In this document: piece after piece, positions 16,605-24,771 of the stretch | Layout: each line of letters starts with the position of its first letter | Position numbering within the stretch: position 1 is the stretch's first letter | Translations under genes and position numbers: made by a program | Source of the DNA: Candidatus Uhrbacteria bacterium | Lineage (GTDB): Bacteria > Patescibacteriota > Patescibacteriia > 2-12-FULL-60-25 | Assembly: GCA_020854265.1 (NCBI GenBank) | Contig: JADZFU010000005.1 | Location: forward strand, 1-62,574 | Direction of reading: 5' to 3' | Length of the DNA stretch: 62,574 nt | The notes under the pieces: generated by a model | Databases searched by the model: none | Told to the model about the DNA's origin: nothing | The model's input: the letters and a program-made list of their open reading frames with translations, nothing else

Positions 16605-16779
16605 AGTTGGTCGGCGTCTTTCGGCCCCAATGCATCCTTGCGAATGGCATTCGGGCCGGAAGGGCCGGATTCGCGCGCTAACCAGAAATCCGGTCAGGCG
16701 TAGTAATTAGCGAGATGAACCTATCAGAAAGCTGGATTTTAGACAAGAGTCGCTGTAAGGTAGCACTCATCCTATATAT
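16605..16779. promoter_or_regulatory. Divergent rpsO / leuS control region
   Basis: For rpsO on the minus strand, TTGTCT then 17 bp then TAGGTT (around 16731-16703) is a plausible promoter; its leader holds repeated GGCC-containing arms (CCGGCCC and GGGGCCG) near 16622-16672. For leuS no clear consensus promoter is visible beyond the A+T-rich TATATATATG just at the ATG. Confidence 0.35.
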
Positions 16780-19689
16780 ATGAGTAAGCGTGACTTTCGG
16801 GGTGTTGAGGCCAAATGGCAGAAGAAATGGGAAGAGGATGGCGTCTATCAAGCCAAGGATCATGCCAAAAACGAAAAGTTTTATGGCCTGATCGAGTTTC
16901 CCTACCCATCGGGGGAAGGGCTGCATGTGGGGCATCCGCGGTCGTATACGGCCATAGATGCAGTTACCCGAAAACAGCGTATGTCAGGCAAAAATGTTCT
17001 GTTTCCCATTGGTTGGGATGCATTCGGTTTGCCGACGGAAAACTTTGCCATCAAGAACAAAATCAAGCCGCAGGAAGCAACGAAAAAAAATATTGCCAAT
17101 TTTACGCGCCAGCTCAAATCGATCGGGTTTGGTTTTGATTGGTCGCGCGAAATTGATACGACGGATCCAACATACTACAAATGGACGCAGTGGCAGTTTT
17201 TAAAATTCTTCAATAGTTTTTACGACGAACAGGAGCAGCGTGCTCGCCCGATTGAAGAATTGCCGGCTCATCTTGATAAAGACGAACATCGCATGGCGTA
17301 TAAGGCCGCATCGACGATCAACTGGTGTCCGCGCTGTAAAATCGGTTTGGCAAACGAGGAGGCTATCGGAGGAGTGTGCGAGCGCTGCGGCAATCCGACC
17401 GAAAAGCGCGAGAAGGCACAATGGATGATCCGTATCACAAAATATGCAGAACGCCTGATCAAAGATTTGGATTCGGTGGATTATCTCGACAAGATCAAGG
17501 CACAGCAAATCAATTGGATCGGAAAAAGCGAGGGAGCATTTGTTGATTTTCAAGTTGGTAAAGACACGGTTACGGTTTTCACTACGCGACCAGATACATT
17601 GTTCGGTGCAACGTATTTAGTGATGGCCCCGGAGCATCCGCTTGTCCAACGCTGGGTAGAGGACGGAAGCATAATGAATCAAGACGAGGTTCGGTCATAT
17701 CAAGCCGAAACTGCAAGCAAAAGCGAGATAGAACGAGGGGATGAATCGAAAGACAAGACGGGAGTGGAACTCAAAGGTGTTCAGGCCGTGAACCCTGCAA
17801 ATGGAGAAAAAATTCCGGTCTGGATTTCGGATTATGTTCTTGCGACGTATGGCACAGGATCGATCATGGCTGTTCCTGCGCATGACGAACGCGATCATGC
17901 ATTCGCAAAAAAATTCGGATTGCCGATCGATATCGTAGTCGAACCGGTAACTGGCGAACCTCGCGAGAACGAAGAGTTCCGACGCAGCATTGTCGCGATT
18001 GTCCGCAATCCGAAAAACGGGAAACTCCTCTCCATCAATTGGGGCAAGAAGGGCGGAAGTCTTTTTGTCGGCGGGGGATTAGAGGATGGCGAGGATCCGG
18101 AGACGTGTGCGGTACGCGAGATCCGCGAAGAAACGGGATATAAAAATGTGAAGTTTATCGAAAAGTCTGAAACGGTCCATCACCATTACTTTGCCGCATC
18201 CAAAAATGTCGCACGGAATATCGAAGCAGTCGGACTTCTATTTGAGTTATCAGATGAAGAGCGGGACGAAGCCGTTTTGGAAAAAGACGAACAAGGACAG
18301 TTTACCGTCGAGTGGTTAACCGAAGCTCAAGCCGAAAAACAGGTGATAGACGGACTGCACGGCTACCTGTTCCAGAAATTCATCCAAGGTACATGCTACT
18401 CCGAACCGGGGATTGCCACGAATTCAGATTTTTTGGACGGACTGCCGACGTGGAAAGCCAAGGATGACATGATTTCTTGGCTAAATGAACAAGGAAAAGG
18501 CGAAAAAGCGACAACATATAAGCTGCGCGATTGGGTATTCTCACGACAGCGCTATTGGGGCGAACCGATTCCGATTATCCATTGCCCGAAATGCGGGCAG
18601 GTCGGAGTTCCGGAGAACGAATTGCCGCTCATGTTACCGGACGTGGATGCATACCAGCCGACTGATTCCGGGGAGTCGCCGCTTGCAGCTATCCGCGAAT
18701 GGGTAGAAGTGAAATGTCCGAATTGCGGCGGCAAAGCCGAACGCGAAACCGATACCATGCCAAATTGGGCGGGTTCAAGCTGGTACTTTTTGCGCTATTG
18801 CGATCCGCATAATGACAAAGCCCTGGCAGATCCGGAGAAACTCAAATATTGGATGCCTGTAAATCTGTATAACGGAGGCATGGAGCACACCACGCTGCAT
18901 CTTTTGTATTCGCGTTTCTGGTACAAGTTTTTGTGGGATATGGGCATTGTTCCGGAGGAGTGCGGGAGCGAACCGTATGCCAAACGCCGTTCACATGGCC
19001 TGATTTTGGCAGAAGGCGGAGAAAAGATGTCCAAATCAAAAGGGAATGTGGTGAATCCTGACGATGTGGTTGAAGCGTACGGTGCGGATGTGTTTCGCGT
19101 GTACGAGATGTTCATGGGACCGTTTGACCAGCCTGTGCCGTGGGATACGAACGGGATTGAGGGCGTGCGAAAATTCTTGGAAAAGGTTTGGAACCTGTAC
19201 GGACTGGATTCCAGCCTTCGCGGGAATGACAATCCGGAGTTGGTGACGTTGTATCACCAGACAATCAAGAAAGTTACGGACGGCATCGATCATCTCCAAT
19301 TCAACACCTGTATTTCACAGATGATGATTTTGGCGAATGCGTTTCAAGATGCCGGCAGCGTTCCCGAATCCATGAAAGAAGGATTCTTGAAAATCCTTGC
19401 TCCATTCGCTCCGCATATGGCGGAAGAGATATGGGAGCATTTGGGAATGAAGGGATCGATCCATGTTTCTGGATGGCCAACGTATGATCCAGAAAAATTG
19501 AAGGCTGCGACATTCGAATTGGTCGTTCAGGTAAATGGCAAGGTACGCGCAAAGATCACGGTGGATTCGGACATTTCCGAAGAAGATGCCAAGAGCAAGG
19601 CGCTTGAATCTGCGAGTAAATGGATTGAAGGAAAGACGCCCAAGCAGATCATTTACGTAACGGGAAAGCTGGTCAGCATCGTGGCTTGA
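16780..19689 (+). CDS. leuS: Leucyl-tRNA synthetase with a Nudix domain inserted in the editing domain
   Basis: 969 residues, longer than the usual ~850. The HIGH motif is HVGH (49-52), the zinc knuckle WCPRC/CERCG (182-203), and KMSKS at 749-753. The CP1 editing domain has TTRPDTLFG (268-276) and HDERD with Asp372, matching the editing aspartate. Residues ~401-535 (nt ~17980-18384) are a Nudix domain with an intact box: GG..GEDPE then REIREETG (Glu/Arg positions all present). It interrupts the editing domain before the SEPGIATNSDFLDGL segment. Aminoacylation and editing motifs are all kept, so the enzyme should work; what the Nudix domain hydrolyses is unknown. A further in-frame insertion of repeat origin lies at residues 808-817. 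Confidence 0.96.
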   Translation: MSKRDFRGVEAKWQKKWEEDGVYQAKDHAKNEKFYGLIEFPYPSGEGLHVGHPRSYTAIDAVTRKQRMSGKNVLFPIGWDAFGLPTENFAIKNKIKPQEATKKNIANFTRQLKSIGFGFDWSREIDTTDPTYYKWTQWQFLKFFNSFYDEQEQRARPIEELPAHLDKDEHRMAYKAASTINWCPRCKIGLANEEAIGGVCERCGNPTEKREKAQWMIRITKYAERLIKDLDSVDYLDKIKAQQINWIGKSEGAFVDFQVGKDTVTVFTTRPDTLFGATYLVMAPEHPLVQRWVEDGSIMNQDEVRSYQAETASKSEIERGDESKDKTGVELKGVQAVNPANGEKIPVWISDYVLATYGTGSIMAVPAHDERDHAFAKKFGLPIDIVVEPVTGEPRENEEFRRSIVAIVRNPKNGKLLSINWGKKGGSLFVGGGLEDGEDPETCAVREIREETGYKNVKFIEKSETVHHHYFAASKNVARNIEAVGLLFELSDEERDEAVLEKDEQGQFTVEWLTEAQAEKQVIDGLHGYLFQKFIQGTCYSEPGIATNSDFLDGLPTWKAKDDMISWLNEQGKGEKATTYKLRDWVFSRQRYWGEPIPIIHCPKCGQVGVPENELPLMLPDVDAYQPTDSGESPLAAIREWVEVKCPNCGGKAERETDTMPNWAGSSWYFLRYCDPHNDKALADPEKLKYWMPVNLYNGGMEHTTLHLLYSRFWYKFLWDMGIVPEECGSEPYAKRRSHGLILAEGGEKMSKSKGNVVNPDDVVEAYGADVFRVYEMFMGPFDQPVPWDTNGIEGVRKFLEKVWNLYGLDSSLRGNDNPELVTLYHQTIKKVTDGIDHLQFNTCISQMMILANAFQDAGSVPESMKEGFLKILAPFAPHMAEEIWEHLGMKGSIHVSGWPTYDPEKLKAATFELVVQVNGKVRAKITVDSDISEEDAKSKALESASKWIEGKTPKQIIYVTGKLVSIVA
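19202..19231 (+). repeat. REP-like palindromic element inside leuS
   Basis: The DNA encoding GLDSSLRGND contains the hairpin ATTCC-(a)-GC..GC-GGGAAT. It resembles the dispersed palindromes of many bacterial genomes that translate as GLDSRLRGND on one strand and VIPAKAGIQ on the other (here IVIPAKAGIQS on the minus strand). It sits in frame in a variable loop of the anticodon-binding domain. No second copy was noticed in this window. Confidence 0.6.
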
Positions 19690-19700
19690 GAAAATGTGAT

Positions 19701-19736
19701 AAAATCGACCCATATGAACATGGGTCGATTTTTTAA
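19701..19736 (+). terminator. leuS terminator hairpin containing the next gene's start codon
   Basis: A perfect 13-bp stem AAAATCGACCCAT (19701-19713) with ATGGGTCGATTTT (19720-19732), six-base loop ATGAAC, then more T. The ATG in the loop (19714) or at the base of the right arm (19720) is the likely start of the next gene, so termination and translation initiation compete. Confidence 0.75.
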
Positions 19737-21129
19737 ACGGTTCCTTGCATTCTTCGCCGTACTCTCCTTGGTTGGCCAAGGCTGTACAACCATCCCCTCG
19801 GGCGATGCCCAGCGCGCAGCACAGCCAGCTACGTTAAATGTCTGGGGAGTAGTGGATGATATAGATGCGTACTCGCAAGTTTTTGCCGATTACCGCGTGG
19901 CGCATCCGAATGTAACCTTTATCTATAAACGTTTCCGTTTGGAAGAGTATGAAGACGAGCTTTTGAACGCTTTAGCGGAGGACCGCGGACCGGATATCTT
20001 CATGATCCATAACACATGGACGGGGGAGTACATGTCCAAGATCAATCCGATGCCGAGACAAACCAAAACGGCGCATCGCGTCCTTTCGAGCGGACTCAAA
20101 AAGGAGCTGACATGGGAGCTGCAAACCGAGCCAACGATCAGCCTAAATGAGTTTAAAAATCAATTCGCGGATGTCGTACAGAATGACATTTTGCGCACGA
20201 TTAATGTTTCAACCAATCCGGATACCAAGGATTTCCAGCAAAGGCCAATGGGCGTGCCCGTCGGTATAGATACGCTGGCCTTGTACTACAATAAGGACAT
20301 CCTGAACGCAGCCGGTATCCCGACTCCACCGGAGAATTGGACCCAGTTTGCCGACCAAGTAAAACGCATTACCAAAATCGATACGGCCGGAGATTTGCAG
20401 CAGACCGCCGCGGGTATTGGAACGGCTACGAATGTTGATAGGGCTACCGATATTCTCACCATTCTCATGATCCAAAACGGGCAGGTTATGGCCGATGATG
20501 CCGGTTACCCGCAGTTCAACCGCATACCGGCTGCGCTTTCCGGCGTACGCGAGAGCCCGCCCTCGTATCAGGCACTCGAGTTTTATACAGATTTTGCGAA
20601 TCCGAACAAAGAAACCTATACGTGGAATGAGAACCAGCCTAATTCAATCGATGCGTTTGTGCAGGGGAGAACGGCTTTCTTCTTTGGATATGCCTACCAT
20701 TACGACACGATTCGCGCGCGTGCTCCAAAATTGAATATGGCGATTTCCCAGTTGCCACAAATCGAGGGAAATCCAACGCGTAACTTTGCCAATTATTGGT
20801 ATTTCGCGGTAGCAAAGAAATCAAAGCATCAAGACCTCGCTTGGAATTTTTTGAACTCATTGACGCAGGCCGATGCTGCCAAAAAAGTGTTGACGGCGGC
20901 ACGCCGCCCGGCGGCACGCAAATCGCTCTTGGGCGACCAGCTCAATGACGAGCGCGTAGGGGTTTTTGCCTCGCAAGTATTAACCGCAACGAGCTGGTAC
21001 CGAGGGACAAATGCCACGGCGATGGAGCGTGCTTTGAGCGACATGATATCCGATGTGATTACCGGTACGCGTCCTATCAATCAAGCGGTCAGATTTGCAA
21101 ACGATACCATTGCCCAGACCATTCAATAA
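19714..21129 (+). CDS. ABC-type sugar/solute-binding lipoprotein (family 1)
   Basis: About 471 residues from ATG 19714 (MNMGRFFKRF). A lipoprotein signal ends in LVGQGC, so the mature protein is lipid-anchored outside the membrane. The body matches family 1 extracellular solute-binding proteins: TLNVWGVVDD at the N-terminus, GPDIFMIHNTW, and PMGVPVGIDTLALYYNKDIL. Such proteins deliver sugars or oligosaccharides to ABC permeases, but no permease or ATPase gene is next to it. The pilin-like genes follow 17 bp after the stop. Confidence 0.85.
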   Translation: MNMGRFFKRFLAFFAVLSLVGQGCTTIPSGDAQRAAQPATLNVWGVVDDIDAYSQVFADYRVAHPNVTFIYKRFRLEEYEDELLNALAEDRGPDIFMIHNTWTGEYMSKINPMPRQTKTAHRVLSSGLKKELTWELQTEPTISLNEFKNQFADVVQNDILRTINVSTNPDTKDFQQRPMGVPVGIDTLALYYNKDILNAAGIPTPPENWTQFADQVKRITKIDTAGDLQQTAAGIGTATNVDRATDILTILMIQNGQVMADDAGYPQFNRIPAALSGVRESPPSYQALEFYTDFANPNKETYTWNENQPNSIDAFVQGRTAFFFGYAYHYDTIRARAPKLNMAISQLPQIEGNPTRNFANYWYFAVAKKSKHQDLAWNFLNSLTQADAAKKVLTAARRPAARKSLLGDQLNDERVGVFASQVLTATSWYRGTNATAMERALSDMISDVITGTRPINQAVRFANDTIAQTIQ

Positions 21130-21146
21130 TCTGGTATCATATAGGT

Positions 21147-21959
21147 ATGCCGTATCGTTTGCTCGTTTTAGGAAGTCTTTTCTTGAGCCTTTTTGTTTCC
21201 CCGACTCCGGCCTTGGCTGTGGGTGACGGATGCGGAACAGCAGCGGGCATATCCGCAACCAAGCGCGCCGAGTTATCGAGTAAGGCATCCGAAGCTGGCA
21301 CAACGGTAGACGAGTTCTCCTGCCAACGTCTTTCGGATACAAAAAAAACAAGCACAGACCGATGCGTCACTGGTCTTTGTCCGACGTATTCTTCGACCGA
21401 AGTCCGCTGCTGCGCGCCTGGCACCGGAGGTGCTCCCGGAGCGCCCGACCGATCTGCGGATGCGGGGGGAGGGACGGGTTCGGGTGGAGCGGCGACCTCG
21501 CTTGTATTGCCGGCATGTGTTTCAAGCGGCGATTGCGAATTAGATGATATTGTTCAGACAGGAGTCAATTTTGCCAATTTTTTGTTTGGTATCTCGGGAG
21601 CCGTTTTTCTCGCGATTTTTGTGTATGCCGGTTTCAAATATATTTGGAATTCATCCAATGCCGGAGAAATTTCCAAGGCGAAAACTATGTTGGTGAATGC
21701 CACGGTCGGCATGCTGCTCATTGTCGGAGCCGGAATTTTGGTCAATTTTGTGTATCAAGCCATTATTGCCACAGGCGGCGGCGAAGCCACGGAGAATACC
21801 TGCGAACGCAATCATGCCGGATTTACGTGCGTACCGCTTTCGTCAGATTCGACAACACGAAATCGTGAAATCACCGAGCGCGGATGCGTACGCAACCAAT
21901 GTCTGGCTTCTCCGGACAATGTCGTGTGCTGTCCGAGCGAGCCGGCTCCATCTCCTTAA
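21147..21959 (+). CDS. Type IV secretion pilin-like protein 1, cysteine-rich
   Basis: 270 residues: signal peptide (to PALA), a cysteine-rich extracellular region with about ten Cys, then two hydrophobic helices (around FLFGISGAVFLAIFVYAGFKY and NATVGMLLIVGAGILVNFVY) joined by a short basic loop, then a second cysteine-rich tail. The two-helix core is that of the VirB2/TrbC-like family of CPR T4SS pilins. It is the largest member of a run of six such genes and probably has a specialised tip or cap role; that is inference. Confidence 0.75.
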   Translation: MPYRLLVLGSLFLSLFVSPTPALAVGDGCGTAAGISATKRAELSSKASEAGTTVDEFSCQRLSDTKKTSTDRCVTGLCPTYSSTEVRCCAPGTGGAPGAPDRSADAGGGTGSGGAATSLVLPACVSSGDCELDDIVQTGVNFANFLFGISGAVFLAIFVYAGFKYIWNSSNAGEISKAKTMLVNATVGMLLIVGAGILVNFVYQAIIATGGGEATENTCERNHAGFTCVPLSSDSTTRNREITERGCVRNQCLASPDNVVCCPSEPAPSP

Positions 21960-21962
21960 TAT

Positions 21963-22562
21963 ATGAAACTCGCTTTGCGCCTCTTCATGGTTTTGACCGG
22001 TTTTGGAATGCTGTTTGGCTCTGCACTGCCTGTTTTGGCTGTCGATAATTGCTGGTGCCGCAAACCGGATTCAACCTGCGAACACCATACGCGCAATGCG
22101 TCCGGAACCGAGATCGACTGCGGATCGAGCGGCGCCGCTTCGTGTACGGCGTACTGCACAAGCCGCGGTTGGACGGCTGCTTTCTGCGATCCGGATACGT
22201 TTATCGAGCGCGGAGCAGGCGGTGGGTCAGCCGGTGCAGCGGGAACATGTCCGAGGTCATCCGATGCAGCCACGGGGGAGACCGATACACCAACAACGAC
22301 CGAGCCAACACGACTTTATAATCCGTTGGGTGATATTACGGTTCCAGAGTTTATCGCCCGAGGTATCCGCGCCGTCGTGGGTATTATTGGCGCATTGGCG
22401 CTTTTAATGATGGTGGCTGGCGGCGTTATTTGGATGACGGCGGGCGATAGCGACCGCGTCAAAATGGCGAAGAGCATGATTGTGAATTCGGTGATCGGGC
22501 TTTTGCTCATCTTCTTTTCGTATAGCATTATCTCGATTTTCTTCAGTATTTTACGCGCGTAA
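21963..22562 (+). CDS. Type IV secretion pilin-like protein 2
   Basis: 199 residues, 3 nt after the previous stop. Signal peptide (LPVLAVDN), seven-odd cysteines in the N-terminal domain (NCWCRKPDSTCEHH), then the two-helix core (VGIIGALALLMMVAGGVIWMT; SVIGLLLIFFSYSIISIFF) with the loop GDSDRVKMAKSMI. Same family as its neighbours. Confidence 0.75.
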   Translation: MKLALRLFMVLTGFGMLFGSALPVLAVDNCWCRKPDSTCEHHTRNASGTEIDCGSSGAASCTAYCTSRGWTAAFCDPDTFIERGAGGGSAGAAGTCPRSSDAATGETDTPTTTEPTRLYNPLGDITVPEFIARGIRAVVGIIGALALLMMVAGGVIWMTAGDSDRVKMAKSMIVNSVIGLLLIFFSYSIISIFFSILRA

Positions 22563-22563
22563 T

Positions 22564-23214
22564 ATGAAACAGTTTATTGTTTTTCTCCAAATTATCTCGT
22601 TATTTTTCAGTCTTGGATCCCCAGTCGCTTTCGCTGCCGGACCCGATGAGGGTCCGTGTACCGAGGGTGCAGCTGAATGTAATGAAGGGGATTGTGCAGA
22701 TGCAACAATCGGATGTTTTTGTGCGGGTTTAATCGCAGGACCGACAGGTACGTGCCAGCGTAGAGGCTCGGCAGGAGACGGATGCGTTGAAGATGCTTCT
22801 TGCCGTCCGGGTCTGGTTTGCCCGCTCGCCGGTGAAAGCCGCGGTCGTTGCTCAACACCGCCTCCCGTGGAAGAGCCAGCGAGTACGATCGGAGATGAAG
22901 AAAGCGGGCCACCAGCCAGAACCGACTACTCTCCTGCAAGTTTCGGATACGTGAATCCATTGGGTACAACAAGTGTTCCTGAATTGATTAGCCGTTTGAT
23001 CCGAGCTGTGCTGGGCGTCGTGGGTGCACTGTTTTTAGCCATGTTCGTATACGGAGGCGTGCTTTGGACAACGGCAGGAGGCGATGCAAAGAAAGTTCAA
23101 AATGCAAAAACTACTTTGATCAATGCTGTCATAGGTATCATGATCATTGCCTTTTCCTATGCGATAGTCAGCACGATTTTAGGGTTTGCCAGCCTTGTTA
23201 CGACAAGCTCTTGA
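22564..23214 (+). CDS. Type IV secretion pilin-like protein 3
   Basis: 216 residues starting one base after the previous stop. Signal peptide (SPVAFAAG), a Cys-rich segment (EGAAECNEGDCADATIGCFC), a Pro/Glu linker, then the two-helix core with loop GGDAKKVQNAKTTLINAVIG. The first three family members all carry Cys-rich ectodomains and form one tight operon. Confidence 0.75.
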   Translation: MKQFIVFLQIISLFFSLGSPVAFAAGPDEGPCTEGAAECNEGDCADATIGCFCAGLIAGPTGTCQRRGSAGDGCVEDASCRPGLVCPLAGESRGRCSTPPPVEEPASTIGDEESGPPARTDYSPASFGYVNPLGTTSVPELISRLIRAVLGVVGALFLAMFVYGGVLWTTAGGDAKKVQNAKTTLINAVIGIMIIAFSYAIVSTILGFASLVTTSS

Positions 23215-23239
23215 TGTTCCACACGAATGCGGCTGCTTG

Positions 23240-23303
23240 TGCTATACTGCTTTCATCGTTCGCTAACTGAACGATGCCCATCTTACATGAGAAAGGAGGT
23301 GAC
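23240..23303 (+). promoter_or_regulatory. Promoter, leader hairpin and strong Shine-Dalgarno of pilin 4
   Basis: Extended -10 TGCTATACT (23240-23248), leader hairpin CATCGTTC/GAACGATG (about 23254-23276), and a near-perfect Shine-Dalgarno AAAGGAGGTGA (23293-23303) six bases before ATG 23310. The strength of this site suggests the major pilin is made from here. Confidence 0.7.
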
Positions 23304-23309
23304 ATTCGC

Positions 23310-23708
23310 ATGACTACCCGTATGAAAAAGTTCGTCGGGTTTGCTGCTACGGCCGCTATTGCAGCCGCTACGGCCCTGCCCGCCGTCACCTTCGCGCAAG
23401 GTACGCTCAATGCCAATGATCTTGGTGTCGGAGCAATCTCAAACGATATTAAACTCGGTGGTGGAGACGTTCGTCAGACAGCTGCCCGCATCATCAACGT
23501 AGCTCTTGGTTTCCTCGGTATTATCGCCGTGGTGATCGTTCTCGTCGGTGGTTTCAAGTACATGGTTTCCGGAGGCAATGAAGACAAAACGACCGAAGCC
23601 AAGAACCTTATCGTTTCAGGCATCATCGGTTTGGCAATTATTCTTTCCGCTTGGGCCATTACAAGTTTCGTTATCAGCAACCTCCTGTCGGCAACGCAGG
23701 ACTCGTAA
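23310..23708 (+). CDS. Type IV secretion pilin-like protein 4 (probable major pilin)
   Basis: 132 residues from ATG 23310; the Shine-Dalgarno sequence rules out the upstream in-frame ATG at 23274. Signal peptide cut after TFAQ, a ~35-residue spacer, then two helices (VALGFLGIIAVVIVLVGGFKYM and GIIGLAIILSAWAITSFVI) joined by a polar loop SGGNEDKTTEAKN. It has no extra cysteine domain. It is short, separately promoted and has the best ribosome-binding site seen here, so it is the likely main subunit. Confidence 0.8.
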   Translation: MTTRMKKFVGFAATAAIAAATALPAVTFAQGTLNANDLGVGAISNDIKLGGGDVRQTAARIINVALGFLGIIAVVIVLVGGFKYMVSGGNEDKTTEAKNLIVSGIIGLAIILSAWAITSFVISNLLSATQDS

Positions 23709-23744
23709 TTCGTTCATCCGACGTCAATCGTCGGCATAAATCCC

Positions 23745-24260
23745 ATGAAACGCTTGTTCCAAAACATGATAGCCGCGTTTATGGCGGCGACCTTTGTCGC
23801 CATGCCGGCGGTTGCGTTGGCTCAACTTACGCCGGAGAAAACCGGTCTCAAGACCGCTGCCTCGAGGACCGGCCTTGAAACCGGATGCACCGGTACGGAA
23901 TGTCTGACAACGATTATCGGCAATACTATTAATGTCGTGCTTGGTTTTTTGGGTGTTGTCCTCTTAGCCATGCTGCTCTTTGCAGGATGGAAGTGGATGA
24001 CTGCTGGTGGAGACATGAAGCAAGTCCAGGAAGCCAAAACCATGATCTTTAATGCGATTGCCGGTATGGTGATTATCGCGGCTTCGTATGCCATCTCTAC
24101 CTTTGTGCTCGACAGTCTTTCGACCATTACCTCAAGCGGTGCTGGCGGAGGCGAAGGAGCCGGGGCAGCAGGCGCAGGGAGCTGTACAGTCTCAGCAGAC
24201 TGTGCGGATCCGCTGGCAACATGCGAAGCGGGGGTATGTACGAGCGTCATCGCTCCCTAG
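23745..24260 (+). CDS. Type IV secretion pilin-like protein 5
   Basis: 171 residues. Signal peptide (MPAVALAQ), a short N-terminal region with one Cys pair (TGCTGTECLT), the two-helix core (VVLGFLGVVLLAMLLFAGW; AIAGMVIIAASYAISTFVL), and a Gly/Ala-rich linker leading to a Cys-rich tail (SCTVSADCADPLATCEAGVC). The tail is small and disulphide-bonded, perhaps an adhesive end. Confidence 0.75.
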   Translation: MKRLFQNMIAAFMAATFVAMPAVALAQLTPEKTGLKTAASRTGLETGCTGTECLTTIIGNTINVVLGFLGVVLLAMLLFAGWKWMTAGGDMKQVQEAKTMIFNAIAGMVIIAASYAISTFVLDSLSTITSSGAGGGEGAGAAGAGSCTVSADCADPLATCEAGVCTSVIAP

Positions 24261-24278
24261 TTTATCTTTATCTCGTTT

Positions 24279-24683
24279 ATGAAACTTCTTAAAAATGCAT
24301 ACTACGGTCTCGGAGCCGGTATGACGGTTGCCGGCAGCATGCTGCCGCTTGCCGCCATGGCCCAGCGTCCTAGCCCGTTTGGTTCCGGTGGTGAAGCAGG
24401 TAAACTGCTTAACGACACGGGTCGCCAAGCTGGTGTCGGTGATGCCGATCTCACGGTTATCGTGGGTAATATCATCAACATTGTTCTCGGTTTCTTGGGT
24501 ATCGTTCTCTTGTTCTATCTATTGCTTGCCGGTTGGACGTGGATGTCCGCAGGTGGCGACAGCAAGAAAGTCGACGAAGCCAAGACCATGATCCGTAATG
24601 CGATCATCGGTTTGGTCATCATCGTTGCATCGTACGCGATTGCCAACTTTGTGATCACCCAGCTCGCCAATATCACGACGTAA
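24279..24683 (+). CDS. Type IV secretion pilin-like protein 6
   Basis: 134 residues, 18 bp after pilin 5. Signal peptide to AAMAQ, then the two-helix core (NIVLGFLGIVLLFYLLLAGW; AIIGLVIIVASYAIANFVI) with loop GGDSKKVDEAKTM. It closely resembles pilins 4 and 5 and has no cysteines in the mature part. It ends at a strong terminator. Confidence 0.8.
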   Translation: MKLLKNAYYGLGAGMTVAGSMLPLAAMAQRPSPFGSGGEAGKLLNDTGRQAGVGDADLTVIVGNIINIVLGFLGIVLLFYLLLAGWTWMSAGGDSKKVDEAKTMIRNAIIGLVIIVASYAIANFVITQLANITT

Positions 24684-24702
24684 TCCAGTTTTCTGGAAAC
24701 GA

Positions 24703-24737
24703 AAAGGCCCTCCGACAGAGATGTCAGAGGGCTTTTT
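24703..24737. terminator. Terminator closing the pilin cluster
   Basis: GCCCTC (24707-24712) with GAGGGC (24727-24732), extended inwards by GACA/TGTC and outwards by A/T pairs, then TTTTT. It also lies at the end of the converging lipoprotein gene. Confidence 0.85.
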
Positions 24738-24771
24738 CAGATTGTGCCTTTTCAGGCGAAGGGAAGGTGCT

